A stretch of 6,519 nt of DNA from Actinomycetes bacterium. Lineage in GTDB: Bacteria; Actinomycetota; Acidimicrobiia; Acidimicrobiales; RAAP-2. The notes beneath the pieces were generated by a model that was not told the DNA's origin, made no database searches, and saw only the letters and a list, made by a program, of their open reading frames with translations. Location of the stretch: assembly GCA_021826255.1 (NCBI GenBank), contig JAKBAZ010000077.1:1-6519 (forward strand), given 5' to 3'. Both the position numbers and the translations under genes were made by a program. Shown here in pieces: positions 1 through 6,299 of the stretch; the first letter of the stretch is position 1, and each line of letters begins with the position of its first letter.

Positions 1-62
1 TTCCCTCACCCGAGAGTCTCTCGAGTCCGTGGTGTGGCTCAACCTAGAGCCTGGTGAGAGGG
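1..62. other. Nested inverted repeats, possible RNA three-way junction
   Basis: CTCACC at 5-10 is the perfect reverse complement of GGTGAG at 53-58. Inside this outer stem lie two further hairpins: CGAGA (11-15)/TCTCG (19-23) with a 3-nt loop, and GGCTC (36-40)/GAGCC (47-51) with a 6-nt AACCTA loop. The outer stem can be lengthened to the left with one bulged base (Cs at 3-4 against Gs at 60-61). Together they could fold as a compact three-way junction of about 54 nt. The element lies 123 nt upstream of the hairpin-T terminator, so it could be part of a small RNA or of the 3' end of a transcript entering from the left. I do not recognise it as tmRNA, RNase P RNA, SRP RNA or a tRNA. The strand is undetermined, and chance pairing in GC-rich DNA is possible. 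Confidence 0.3.
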
Positions 63-180
63 CTGTCAATCATAATGGCACTAATGCAGATCGAGCGTTC
101 GGTTACGTGACGACGCGCTCTGGCACCTGAATGGCAACATCAACGTGAATCGAGCAATCGGCCGAGGAGCGCCATCGAGC

Positions 181-210
181 CGAACGAGGACGCTCGTTCG
201 AGAGTTTTTT
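181..210 (+). terminator. Rho-independent terminator, plus strand
   Basis: A perfect 8-bp stem, CGAACGAG (181-188) and CTCGTTCG (193-200), closes a GACG tetraloop. It is followed by AGAG and then six Ts (205-210). The T-run lies on the plus strand only; there is no A-run to the left of the stem, so it would not serve the leftward-transcribed kinase gene. It therefore implies a plus-strand transcript from the left of the window, either a gene ending before position 130 or a structured RNA. The 4-nt gap between stem and T-run is slightly longer than ideal and may reduce efficiency. Confidence 0.6.
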
Positions 211-515
211 GTCGCATTCTCACGGCCGGTCCTAGTTGCGTGGAAGTCAACCGTGATTGGTGAAGGCGGCACCACGCAGTCAGGGTAAGCAAAAGTCATC
301 AACACTTCTGAGACATAAGGGCGTGTCACCCGACGAGGAATCACTCTGTCTCATCTCCGCTTAGCCCGATGAAGTCTGTCCCCGGTCGCAGGGCCTCGTC
401 TCTACGTGAACCACGGAATGTGTGTGGGGATGAGCGATGACTCTCTTCAGGATTCCTCATGAAGCAGCCGCACCGAAATGTGTCTCGATCCAATCCGGCG
501 ACGTTGTAGGAACCT

Positions 516-1553
516 CTACAGCAGCCCGGCGTCGATGGCGAGATCTTCGAGGTCGCTCTCGGGGCGCGCTCCGAGGTGACTGATGACCTCTCCCGCGCAC
601 AGAGACCCCAGTCGCGCGGCCTCCACGGGCTCGGCACCTTCCGCGAGTCCGTAGAGAAATCCGGCGGCGAACATGTCCCCCGCTCCGTTTTGGTCCACCA
701 CGTGGTCCACCTCGTCGGCGGGCACCAACGTCGCGTCGCCGTCACTCACGATGGTCGCCCCTCGAGGACCCTGAGTGATGGCGGCCACGATGCCCAGGTC
801 GTCGAGAAACTGAATTGCCGCCTCCACGTGGGAAGCACCCACGAGTTCGCACACTTCGTCCGCGTTGCCGAGCAGCACGTCAACGTCCTCGCTCACGAGC
901 CTCAAGAAGTCCTCTCGGTGGCGACTCACGCAGAACATGTCCGACAGGGACAGGGCGACCACGGAGTCGTGGTCGTGCGCGAACTGGGCCACCCGAGACA
1001 CCGCTTCCTTGGCCGGGGGCAGGTCGAACAAGTACCCCTCGATGTAGGTGATTTCGGAGCGAGCGATGAGGTCGGCACGAATATCAGCCACTCGTAACTG
1101 GTTCGACGCACCAAGGAACGTCGCCATCGTTCGTTGGGCGTCGTCCGAGATGAACACGTGGCACCGGCCGGTCGGACCCTCGCCAGTCTCGGCAATCGCT
1201 AAATCGAGTTCCACGCCCAAGCTCTTCAGATCGTGAGCGAAACGTTCCCCGAACTCGTCGTCGGCAACTTTGCCGATGTAGCCGCACGTCCCACCCAGGG
1301 CGGCCACTCCGGCAATGGAGTTCGCCACCGAGCCGCCCGACATCTGCACCGTGGGTCCCATGGCGTTGTAGAAGCGCTCGAGATCCTCGACCCCGATGAG
1401 GTGCATCGCGCCCTTCTCGAGACCCAGCTGGCGAAAGACTTCCTCGGAGTCTCGCGTGATGATATCGAGGAGGGCGTTTCCAATACCCGTTACCGCGAGG
1501 CGCGGCCGATCTCCGACCCGACGCAGAGTAATGGGGGTGGGCTGAATCGTCAC
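516..1553 (-). CDS. PfkB-family carbohydrate/nucleoside kinase, probable adenosine kinase
   Basis: A 345-residue cytosolic kinase of the ribokinase/PfkB superfamily, likely phosphorylating adenosine to AMP with ATP (purine salvage). The N-terminal GIGNALLDI (23-31) is the substrate-domain strand typical of adenosine-kinase-like members. SGGSVANS (72-79) is the glycine-rich sugar-binding motif. GPTGRCHVFISDDAQRTM (126-143) fits the bacterial adenosine kinase subgroup. NADE (230-233) matches the NxxE Mg/phosphate motif, and DQNGAGDMFAAGF (287-299) is PfkB signature 2 with catalytic base Asp293; the usual DTxGAGD is DQNGAGD here. Length is normal for the family. The GTG at 1553 is the only good start ahead of the first strand; it gives an 18- to 20-residue tail. 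It has no clear Shine-Dalgarno but has a well-placed -10 box (see 1560-1565). The gene is divergent from the aminopeptidase across 39 nt. Kinase fold and family are near certain; adenosine as substrate is an inference, and another nucleoside or sugar is possible. Confidence 0.93.
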   Translation of the reverse strand: MTIQPTPITLRRVGDRPRLAVTGIGNALLDIITRDSEEVFRQLGLEKGAMHLIGVEDLERFYNAMGPTVQMSGGSVANSIAGVAALGGTCGYIGKVADDEFGERFAHDLKSLGVELDLAIAETGEGPTGRCHVFISDDAQRTMATFLGASNQLRVADIRADLIARSEITYIEGYLFDLPPAKEAVSRVAQFAHDHDSVVALSLSDMFCVSRHREDFLRLVSEDVDVLLGNADEVCELVGASHVEAAIQFLDDLGIVAAITQGPRGATIVSDGDATLVPADEVDHVVDQNGAGDMFAAGFLYGLAEGAEPVEAARLGSLCAGEVISHLGARPESDLEDLAIDAGLL

Positions 1554-1559
1554 CCGACG

Positions 1560-1565
1560 AGCCTA
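1560..1565 (-). promoter_or_regulatory. Putative -10 box for the kinase gene, leaderless placement
   Basis: Read on the minus strand, 1565 to 1560 is TAGGCT, matching the actinobacterial housekeeping -10 pattern TANNNT. If transcription starts at the G of the GTG (1553), the box lies exactly at -12 to -7. The mRNA would then begin with its start codon, which fits the missing Shine-Dalgarno. The corresponding -35 region (about 1583-1588) is only a weak match to TTGACA, as is common in actinobacteria. This is a motif call and TANNNT is short. Confidence 0.42.
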
Positions 1566-1578
1566 GAAGAATTCGCAA

Positions 1579-1584
1579 TAGGGT
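1579..1584 (+). promoter_or_regulatory. Putative -10 box for the aminopeptidase operon
   Basis: TAGGGT matches TANNNT and ends 8 nt before the GTG at 1593, so transcription would start at or within a few bases of that codon and give a leaderless or nearly leaderless message. The same bases (TAGGG) are also the only purine-rich stretch that could act as a weak ribosome site, so the two readings compete. The box lies only 13 nt from the opposing -10 box at 1560-1565, so polymerases at the two promoters would interfere. Confidence 0.33.
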
Positions 1585-1592
1585 TGAGACTT

Positions 1593-4094
1593 GTGACTAC
1601 GACACCTAATCCCTACCGCCTGGCTCGCACCGTCGTACCCCGGGCCTACCGCATTCACCTGACCCCCGACCTCGAGGCCTTCACGTTCTCGGGTCGTGTC
1701 GAAATCGACGTCGACGTTAACGAGGCGACGAGTGACATCGTCCTTCACGCCCTCGACCTCGACCTCACGAGTGCCCGAGTGCAACGCGCCGACACGACTC
1801 TCGCGGTGAGCGACTTCCACTACGACGAGACCTACCAGACCGTCGCTCTCACCCTCGAGGGTGTCGTAGAGACGGGACCCGCCACTCTCGACATTGAGTT
1901 CACTGGAGTGTTAAACGACCTCCTCGTCGGTTTCTACCGTTCGAGTTACACCGATCCCGAGGGTGTCACGCACACCATTGCCACGACGCAGTTCGAGCAC
2001 TCCGACGCCCGTCGAGCGTTCCCCTGCTTCGACGAACCCTCCTTTAAAGCGACCTTCGAAGTTCACCTAACCGTGCCCAGCGACGTGGCCGCCTACTCCA
2101 ACTCCCCCGAGGTCGCCTCCCATGATCTCGGAAACGGCTGGCGGACGGTCGACTTCGCGCCGACGATGGTGATGTCGACCTACCTCGTCGCCTTTGTCGT
2201 GGGCGCCTTCGAGGAGACTCCCGCCCTCGATGTCGACGGAGTGCCCCTTCGCGTCATCTACCCCAGGGGCAAGGGCCATCTGACGGAGCTGGCATTGGAG
2301 TCGGGGGCCCACGCCCTGCGATTCTTCTCCGACTACTTCGCCATTCCCTACCCCGGTGACAAGCTCGACATGGTGGCCATCCCCGACTTCGCCTTTGGGG
2401 CCATGGAGAACCTCGGTTGCGTCACTTATCGCGAGACCGCCCTCCTCGTAGATCCGGCCAGCGCCTCCCAGGTTGAAGTGAAGCGAGTCGCCGAGGTGGT
2501 CGGACACGAGATCGCCCACATGTGGTTCGGCGACCTCGTCACCATGGAGTGGTGGGAGGGTATCTGGTTAAACGAGGCCTTCGCCACCTTCATGGAGGTG
2601 CTCTGCACCGACCACTTCCGTCCCTCGTGGAAGATGTGGTTGGGATTCGGGGTGGACCGCGACGCCGCGCTGCAGATTGACGGACTCCACTCCACTCGAC
2701 CCATCGAGTACGAGGTGATCTCCCCGGACGATACGCGGGGGATGTTCGACCTGCTCACCTACGAGAAGGGTGGCTCGGTGCTGCGTATGCTCGAGCAGTA
2801 CCTCTCACCGGAGGTCTTTCGCGACGGAATCCGGGTCTACCTGCGCCGTCACAGTTACGCCAATACGGTCACGACCGACCTCTGGGACGCCTTGGAGGAG
2901 GTGTCGGGTGAACCGGTGCGCGAGATGATGAACTCCTGGATTCTCCAGGGAGGCCACCCTCTCGTCTCCCTCTCAGACGGTGCTCTCACCCAGCAGCCCT
3001 TCGCCTACGGCCCCGCGACGGGCGAGTCGGCAATTGGCTCGACCTGGCTCGTTCCCGTGATGACCCGCACGCTCGGAGACCAGGCGACGACTCGGCACCT
3101 GCTCACCGCCGAGCCCCTGACCCTTGAAGAGACTCCGCCCGTCGTCGTGAACGCCGGTGGATCAGGGGTCTATCGCACCCGCTACGGATCGTCCGAACTC
3201 GCCGCGATCTCGGCGCGACTCGACGACCTCGACGAACTCGAGCGCGCCACTCTGGTCGCTGACACCTGGGCCGCGACGCTCGCGGGCCAGACCGAGTGGC
3301 CCGACTTCGTACGCCTCGTCGAGGGCCTGGGGGTGAGAGAGGAGCCGAATCTCTGGGCCGTCACCGCGATGGCGTTCGACATGGCCTCGCGCGCCCTCTC
3401 GTCAGCCCAGCTGCCGGCCCTCGTCGAACAGGCGGAGTCCGTCTTTGCCCCCTTGTTCGACCGCTACGGGTTCGATCCGCTCGAGGGCGAGAGTGAACTG
3501 GCGCCCCAGGTACGCGCGAGCGCTCTCTCCGTGCTCGGCACTCTGGTGGGGCGTGAGGACGTACGCCTGGAGGCCGTCCGGCGTTTCGAAGCCAACGACC
3601 TTCACGGCGACACCGCTCGCGCGGTGTTGCGCATCGTGGCCCGACAGGACCGCCCCGGCGACTACGCCACGTTCCTTCAGCGCTACGCCGACGCGACGAC
3701 CCCCCAAGAGGAGGTTCGTTACCTCTACTCACTCGGGGAGTTCAACGACGAGGCCACCGCTCTCGACGCCGCCCGCCGGTGCTTCGACGAGTTCCGCAAT
3801 CAGGACGGTCCCATTGTGCTCGGCCTCATGACGATGAACGCGCACACCGGTCCCGCCGTGTGGCGCTACGTCACCACTCGCTGGGAGGAAGCCCTCGAGA
3901 AGTTCCCGCCCTCGACCCAAGTCCGCTTGGCCCTCGGGGTGAACACCTTCATCTCGGACGCCCCCTTCGCCGAAGAGGTCGCGGCGTTCCACCTCAGCCA
4001 CCCTCTCGCCGGCGACCAGCGCGGCGTCGAGCAGCAGATTGAGCGGATGAGAGTGGGACTTCGCTTCGCCGAGGCCGTGCGCCGACACTTCTAG
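1593..4094 (+). CDS. M1-family zinc aminopeptidase (aminopeptidase N/puromycin-sensitive type)
   Basis: An 833-residue metallo-aminopeptidase that removes N-terminal residues from peptides in late cytosolic protein turnover. No signal peptide is visible. The N-terminal beta-sandwich domain begins at NPYRLARTVVPRAYRIHL and carries the conserved TQFE (Gln133) and DARRAFPCFDEP (138-149). The catalytic domain has the exopeptidase motif GAMEN (269-273) and HEIAH (305-309) followed by 18 residues and Glu328, so the zinc ligands are His305, His309 and Glu328 and the base is Glu306. TYEKGGSVLRML supplies the transition-state Tyr390. Roughly 500-820 is the helical ERAP1-like C-terminal domain. The layout and length match the 830-850-residue actinobacterial group close to tricorn-interacting factors and PSA. 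The frame stays open back to 1233, but that extra 120 codons is antisense to the kinase gene and unlike any M1 protein; GTG 1593 gives the family-typical N terminus. It is first in a likely operon, 12 nt before the transporter gene. Only the substrate preference is uncertain. Confidence 0.95.
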   Translation: MTTTPNPYRLARTVVPRAYRIHLTPDLEAFTFSGRVEIDVDVNEATSDIVLHALDLDLTSARVQRADTTLAVSDFHYDETYQTVALTLEGVVETGPATLDIEFTGVLNDLLVGFYRSSYTDPEGVTHTIATTQFEHSDARRAFPCFDEPSFKATFEVHLTVPSDVAAYSNSPEVASHDLGNGWRTVDFAPTMVMSTYLVAFVVGAFEETPALDVDGVPLRVIYPRGKGHLTELALESGAHALRFFSDYFAIPYPGDKLDMVAIPDFAFGAMENLGCVTYRETALLVDPASASQVEVKRVAEVVGHEIAHMWFGDLVTMEWWEGIWLNEAFATFMEVLCTDHFRPSWKMWLGFGVDRDAALQIDGLHSTRPIEYEVISPDDTRGMFDLLTYEKGGSVLRMLEQYLSPEVFRDGIRVYLRRHSYANTVTTDLWDALEEVSGEPVREMMNSWILQGGHPLVSLSDGALTQQPFAYGPATGESAIGSTWLVPVMTRTLGDQATTRHLLTAEPLTLEETPPVVVNAGGSGVYRTRYGSSELAAISARLDDLDELERATLVADTWAATLAGQTEWPDFVRLVEGLGVREEPNLWAVTAMAFDMASRALSSAQLPALVEQAESVFAPLFDRYGFDPLEGESELAPQVRASALSVLGTLVGREDVRLEAVRRFEANDLHGDTARAVLRIVARQDRPGDYATFLQRYADATTPQEEVRYLYSLGEFNDEATALDAARRCFDEFRNQDGPIVLGLMTMNAHTGPAVWRYVTTRWEEALEKFPPSTQVRLALGVNTFISDAPFAEEVAAFHLSHPLAGDQRGVEQQIERMRVGLRFAEAVRRHF

Positions 4095-4106
4095 CTCCTC
4101 GCGACC

Positions 4107-4694
4107 ATGGGACAACTCGTCGGCGTCTTCTTCTTGATCTTCTTCCTGGAGTTGCCCGACAAGACCATGATTGCCACCATCGTGATGAGTTCGCGCGCTC
4201 GCCCCGCCGCCGTGGCGATCGGGGCGAGCGTCGGATTCATCGTCCAGATGGGACTCGCCGTTCTCGCCGGGGGACTTCTCACTCTCATTCCCTCAAAGAT
4301 TCGCGAGATTGTGGTGGGCGCGCTCTTTCTCGGTGGGGCTCTCTACTTGTTCTTCGTCGGTGAAGAAGAAGAGGAAGAGGAGGGGCAACGAGAAGGAGAG
4401 CGCGAGCGACCCCAGAGTTTCACTCGCGAGGCCCTCACCGCCGCGGGGGTGATCTTCGTGGGTGAGTTCGGGGACCTCACTCAGATTCAGGCGGCGTCGT
4501 TCTCGGCTCGCTTGAGCAACCCCCTCGGAGTTTTCCTCGCCTGTTCGAGCGCCCTCGTCGCCGTGGCCTTTCTCGGGGCCTACTTCGGTGGAGCGTTGAG
4601 CCGACGTATCGCCCTGTCGAAGATCCGCTTCGCCGGGGGCCTCGTCTTCGCCCTCCTGGGTCTCTACACTCTGGCGCGAGCCATCATCCAGTGA
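4107..4694 (+). CDS. GDT1/TMEM165 (UPF0016) family cation transporter
   Basis: A 195-residue integral membrane protein. The family exchanges Mn2+ or Ca2+ for protons; bacterial members such as MneA export manganese. It is built as two inverted halves of about three helices each: helices near 3-20, 33-58 and 66-84, then a charged cytoplasmic loop (85-107), then helices near 109-130, 138-163 and 173-194. Each half normally carries one ExGD(K/R)(T/S) ion-binding motif. Here they are ELPDKT (15-20) and EFGDLT (120-125), so both acidic pairs (Glu15/Asp18, Glu120/Asp123) are kept, while Gly becomes Pro in the first and the basic residue becomes Leu in the second. I recall similar variants in other actinobacterial members, so this looks like a subfamily. 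The loop contains seven consecutive glutamates (86-92), then alternating Glu/Arg. The start ATG is 12 nt after the aminopeptidase stop with no Shine-Dalgarno, suggesting reinitiation. The ion is not determinable from sequence. Confidence 0.88.
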   Translation: MGQLVGVFFLIFFLELPDKTMIATIVMSSRARPAAVAIGASVGFIVQMGLAVLAGGLLTLIPSKIREIVVGALFLGGALYLFFVGEEEEEEEGQREGERERPQSFTREALTAAGVIFVGEFGDLTQIQAASFSARLSNPLGVFLACSSALVAVAFLGAYFGGALSRRIALSKIRFAGGLVFALLGLYTLARAIIQ

Positions 4695-5311
4695 CGAGCG
4701 ACGAGCGCTTGGCGCTGGCTCTCCTCACGCCGGGCTTCATGCCCCCCGACGAGGGTCTCGCCCTCTACGAGCTAGCCCGTTCACGACCCGAGGGGGCCAC
4801 CCTCCTCGAGGTCGGGGCGTGGTGCGGACGTTCGAGCGTCTTCTTGGGGACCGGCGCGGCTGAGGTGGGTGGGGTGCTGTTCTCTCTCGACCACCACCGC
4901 GGGAGCGAGGAGAATCAGGCGGGCTGGGAGTACTTCGACGCCTCCCTCGTGGACCCGGCGGACGGACGACTCAACACGCTCCCCCACTGGCAGCGCACAA
5001 TCGCGTTAGCCGACTTAGAGGCGGTCGTCGTAGGAATCGTCGGGGAGTCCGGACTCGTGGGTTCACGACTCAGCACCTCCTTCGACCTGGTGTTCATCGA
5101 CGGAGGTCACGGAGAGGAACCGGCCTGGACGGACTATCGCACCTGGGCACCCCGAGTCAAGGTGGGCGGAGTTCTCGCGATTCACGACGTCTTCCACGAC
5201 CCCGCGGAGGGGGGTCGACCGCCCTACGAGATCTACTGCGCCGCCCTCAGTGAGGGGTTCGAAGACGTCTCGCGCTGCGGCAGCTTACGCGTCCTCGAGC
5301 GACTCACCTAG
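4691..5311 (+). CDS. Class I SAM-dependent methyltransferase (Methyltransf_24-like)
   Basis: A 206-residue soluble protein with a Rossmann methyltransferase core. Motif I is LLEVGAWCGRSSVFLG (38-53), the SAM-binding glycine loop following Glu40. FSLDHHRG (64-71) supplies the acidic end of strand 2 (Asp67) that would bind the SAM ribose. FDLVFIDGGHGEE (131-143) is the strand 4 motif with Asp137 and His140, followed by WTDYRTWAPRVKVGGVLAIHDVF (146-168), the helix and strand 5 region with a His-Asp pair. This IDGGH...GG...HD pattern is that of Methyltransf_24 proteins, which act on small molecules or sugars. The GTG start overlaps the transporter's TGA as GTGA, without a Shine-Dalgarno, so translation is probably coupled. 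The 3' end overlaps the convergent barrel gene by 27 nt. The substrate is unknown. Proximity to the barrel protein and a second methyltransferase-like gene suggests a shared pathway despite the opposite strand (inference). Confidence 0.85.
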   Translation: MTSDERLALALLTPGFMPPDEGLALYELARSRPEGATLLEVGAWCGRSSVFLGTGAAEVGGVLFSLDHHRGSEENQAGWEYFDASLVDPADGRLNTLPHWQRTIALADLEAVVVGIVGESGLVGSRLSTSFDLVFIDGGHGEEPAWTDYRTWAPRVKVGGVLAIHDVFHDPAEGGRPPYEIYCAALSEGFEDVSRCGSLRVLERLT

Positions 5312-6298
5312 CCCGGGTCGAAAGCTCCGACGAACGCTCGAGGTCTCGTAAAGGGCGTCGTCGGCGAGCACGACGGCGGCCGCGCTGTAGGTCGTGCGTT
5401 CCCCTGCTGGAAAACTCACCCCCCCGGGTTCGACCAGTCCGGTCAGGTAGGAACCGTCCGCAAGGCGATGACGTCGAGTGCACTCGAGGAGATCACGAGC
5501 GCGATCACGGTGACCCACGAGGGCCCAGGCGAGGGCGCACTCGGCCGTCTCGGCCGCGGTCACCCACTCGCTCGTCGAGACGCACCTCACTCCCTCTCCC
5601 TCTCTCACGAAGGTTCCTTCTCCGAGGCGCAAACGCGCCTCGGCGGCCGCTGGGGCGAGGGCTCCCGAGAGAGCCGGGTAGTACCAGTCCATCGCGAACT
5701 GACTCTTGTCCGCGAAGAGTTCCGAGCGCTCGAGGGCGCGGCGAAGTCGAACCAGGGCCTCGCTCCAGTGAGTGGTCGACGCGTCGAGCTGTCGACCGAG
5801 GGCGACTCCGCACTCGAGTGAGTGGAGGAGAGACGAACAACCCGTCACGAGGGCGTCTCGTTCGAGTCGCCCCGACGCGTCGCGGGCCCAGGCGACGGTG
5901 CCGTCTCGGCGTTGAAGAGAGACGGCGAAGTTGAGCGCCCGCTCCACCATCGGCCACCACCGTCGCCACGTCGCGACGTCGTCCACGAGCTCGGCGAAGT
6001 GGTGGACTCCCACCGCGACGTAGGCGCTGACGTTGCTGTCGAGGCGGGGATTGTCGACCGTCCCGGCTCGGTAGTAGTTAAACCACGCGCCCTCACCGAG
6101 TTGGTGAGTCGCCAACCAGTCGTAGGCGCGTTCGGAGGCCTCGAGATCCCCGAGAACCCCGAGGGCCATCGCCGCCTCGACGTGATTCCACGGGTCACCG
6201 TGTCCACCCCGACTCCAGGGTATAAATCCCGAGTCCTCCTGCTGGGCTCGGAGAAATCGACGAGTGGCGTCGCGCTCGGAGGCGCTCAACGTTCCCAC
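5285..6298 (-). CDS. Alpha/alpha-barrel protein, 'prenyltransferase'-annotated family
   Basis: A 337-residue soluble protein that looks like a helical toroid. Repeated units end in a QxxDG-aromatic turn: FLRAQQEDSGFIPW (15-28), WLATHQLGEGAW (61-72), SLQRRDGTVAW (127-137) and TRRHRLADGSYL (274-285), each following a helix pair. This matches the prenyltransferase/squalene-oxidase repeat fold. The block GDPWNHVEAAMALG (34-47), the stretch NPRLDSNVSAYVAVGVHH (83-100) and DKSQFAMDWYYPALSGAL (197-214) resemble a conserved actinobacterial group that databases usually call prenyltransferase. It is about half the length of squalene-hopene cyclases and has no DxDD, so a cyclase role is unlikely. Sugar-active enzymes also use alpha/alpha barrels, so a glycan or glycolipid role is equally open. 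The GTG start is 1 nt after the stop of the upstream minus-strand gene, indicating an operon; no Shine-Dalgarno is visible. The function is not known to me. Confidence 0.82.
   Translation of the reverse strand: MGTLSASERDATRRFLRAQQEDSGFIPWSRGGHGDPWNHVEAAMALGVLGDLEASERAYDWLATHQLGEGAWFNYYRAGTVDNPRLDSNVSAYVAVGVHHFAELVDDVATWRRWWPMVERALNFAVSLQRRDGTVAWARDASGRLERDALVTGCSSLLHSLECGVALGRQLDASTTHWSEALVRLRRALERSELFADKSQFAMDWYYPALSGALAPAAAEARLRLGEGTFVREGEGVRCVSTSEWVTAAETAECALAWALVGHRDRARDLLECTRRHRLADGSYLTGLVEPGGVSFPAGERTTYSAAAVVLADDALYETSSVRRSFRPGLGESLEDA
5293..5343. repeat. 9-bp inverted repeat at the convergent gene ends
   Basis: CCTCGAGCG (5293-5301) and CGCTCGAGG (5335-5343) are perfect reverse complements separated by 33 nt. 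The plus-strand methyltransferase stop (5309-5311) lies in the spacer and the minus-strand stop (5285-5287) just outside the left arm, so an RNA stem here would sit at the 3' end of both messages. There is no T-run on either strand, so it is not a classical terminator. It could act as a stabilising 3' hairpin or be a by-product of the very frequent CTCGAG hexamer. Confidence 0.35.
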
Positions 6299-6299
6299 G

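Larger units (their letters stand above)
1..515. other. Intergenic region without a convincing gene
   Basis: No reading frame here has the strong G/C third-position bias of the neighbouring genes. The longest open stretch, 344-81 on the minus strand, has about half G/C third positions, contains the terminator hairpin and resembles no family I know. Plus frame 2 is open from the left edge to a TGA at 128-130 and could be the tail of a gene entering from the left, but its codon bias fades after about position 60. Other structure seen: a 7-bp inverted repeat TGAGACA (309-315)/TGTCTCA (347-353), which is within chance expectation for this length, and a small hairpin 505-520 (TGTAG/CTACA) that contains the kinase stop codon and has no T-run. 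I see no tRNA T-loop and no promoter I would defend. Confidence 0.6.

Noticed and set aside
193..204. GTTCGAGA resembling a tRNA T-loop
   Set aside because: No flanking T-stem, anticodon arm or acceptor pairing. The bases are the 3' arm of the terminator hairpin.
81..344. 87-residue minus-strand reading frame with a GTG start and a GGAG about 10 nt upstream
   Set aside because: Third-position G/C is only about half, unlike the neighbouring genes. It contains the terminator hairpin and its translation resembles no family I know.
309..353. TGAGACA/TGTCTCA inverted repeat in the intergenic region
   Set aside because: A 7-bp match with a 31-nt spacer is expected several times by chance in 500 nt. 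There is no adjacent promoter or T-run.
341..745. 134-residue minus-strand reading frame
   Set aside because: More than half of it overlaps the kinase gene on the same strand in another frame, and its Arg/Ser/Pro-rich translation is typical of an off-frame shadow.
576..1097. 173-residue plus-strand reading frame antisense to the kinase
   Set aside because: A His/Val/Arg-rich translation with no motif. The opposite strand carries intact kinase motifs.
1084..1578. 164-residue minus-strand frame overlapping the kinase start
   Set aside because: Low-complexity Arg/Gly/Ser composition in a shifted frame of a well-supported gene, with no sign of a programmed overlap.
4362..4386. GAA/GAG tract as a possible simple-sequence contingency locus
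   Set aside because: The tract mixes GAA and GAG codons and is not a pure repeat, so slippage is unlikely. It is better read as an acidic protein loop.
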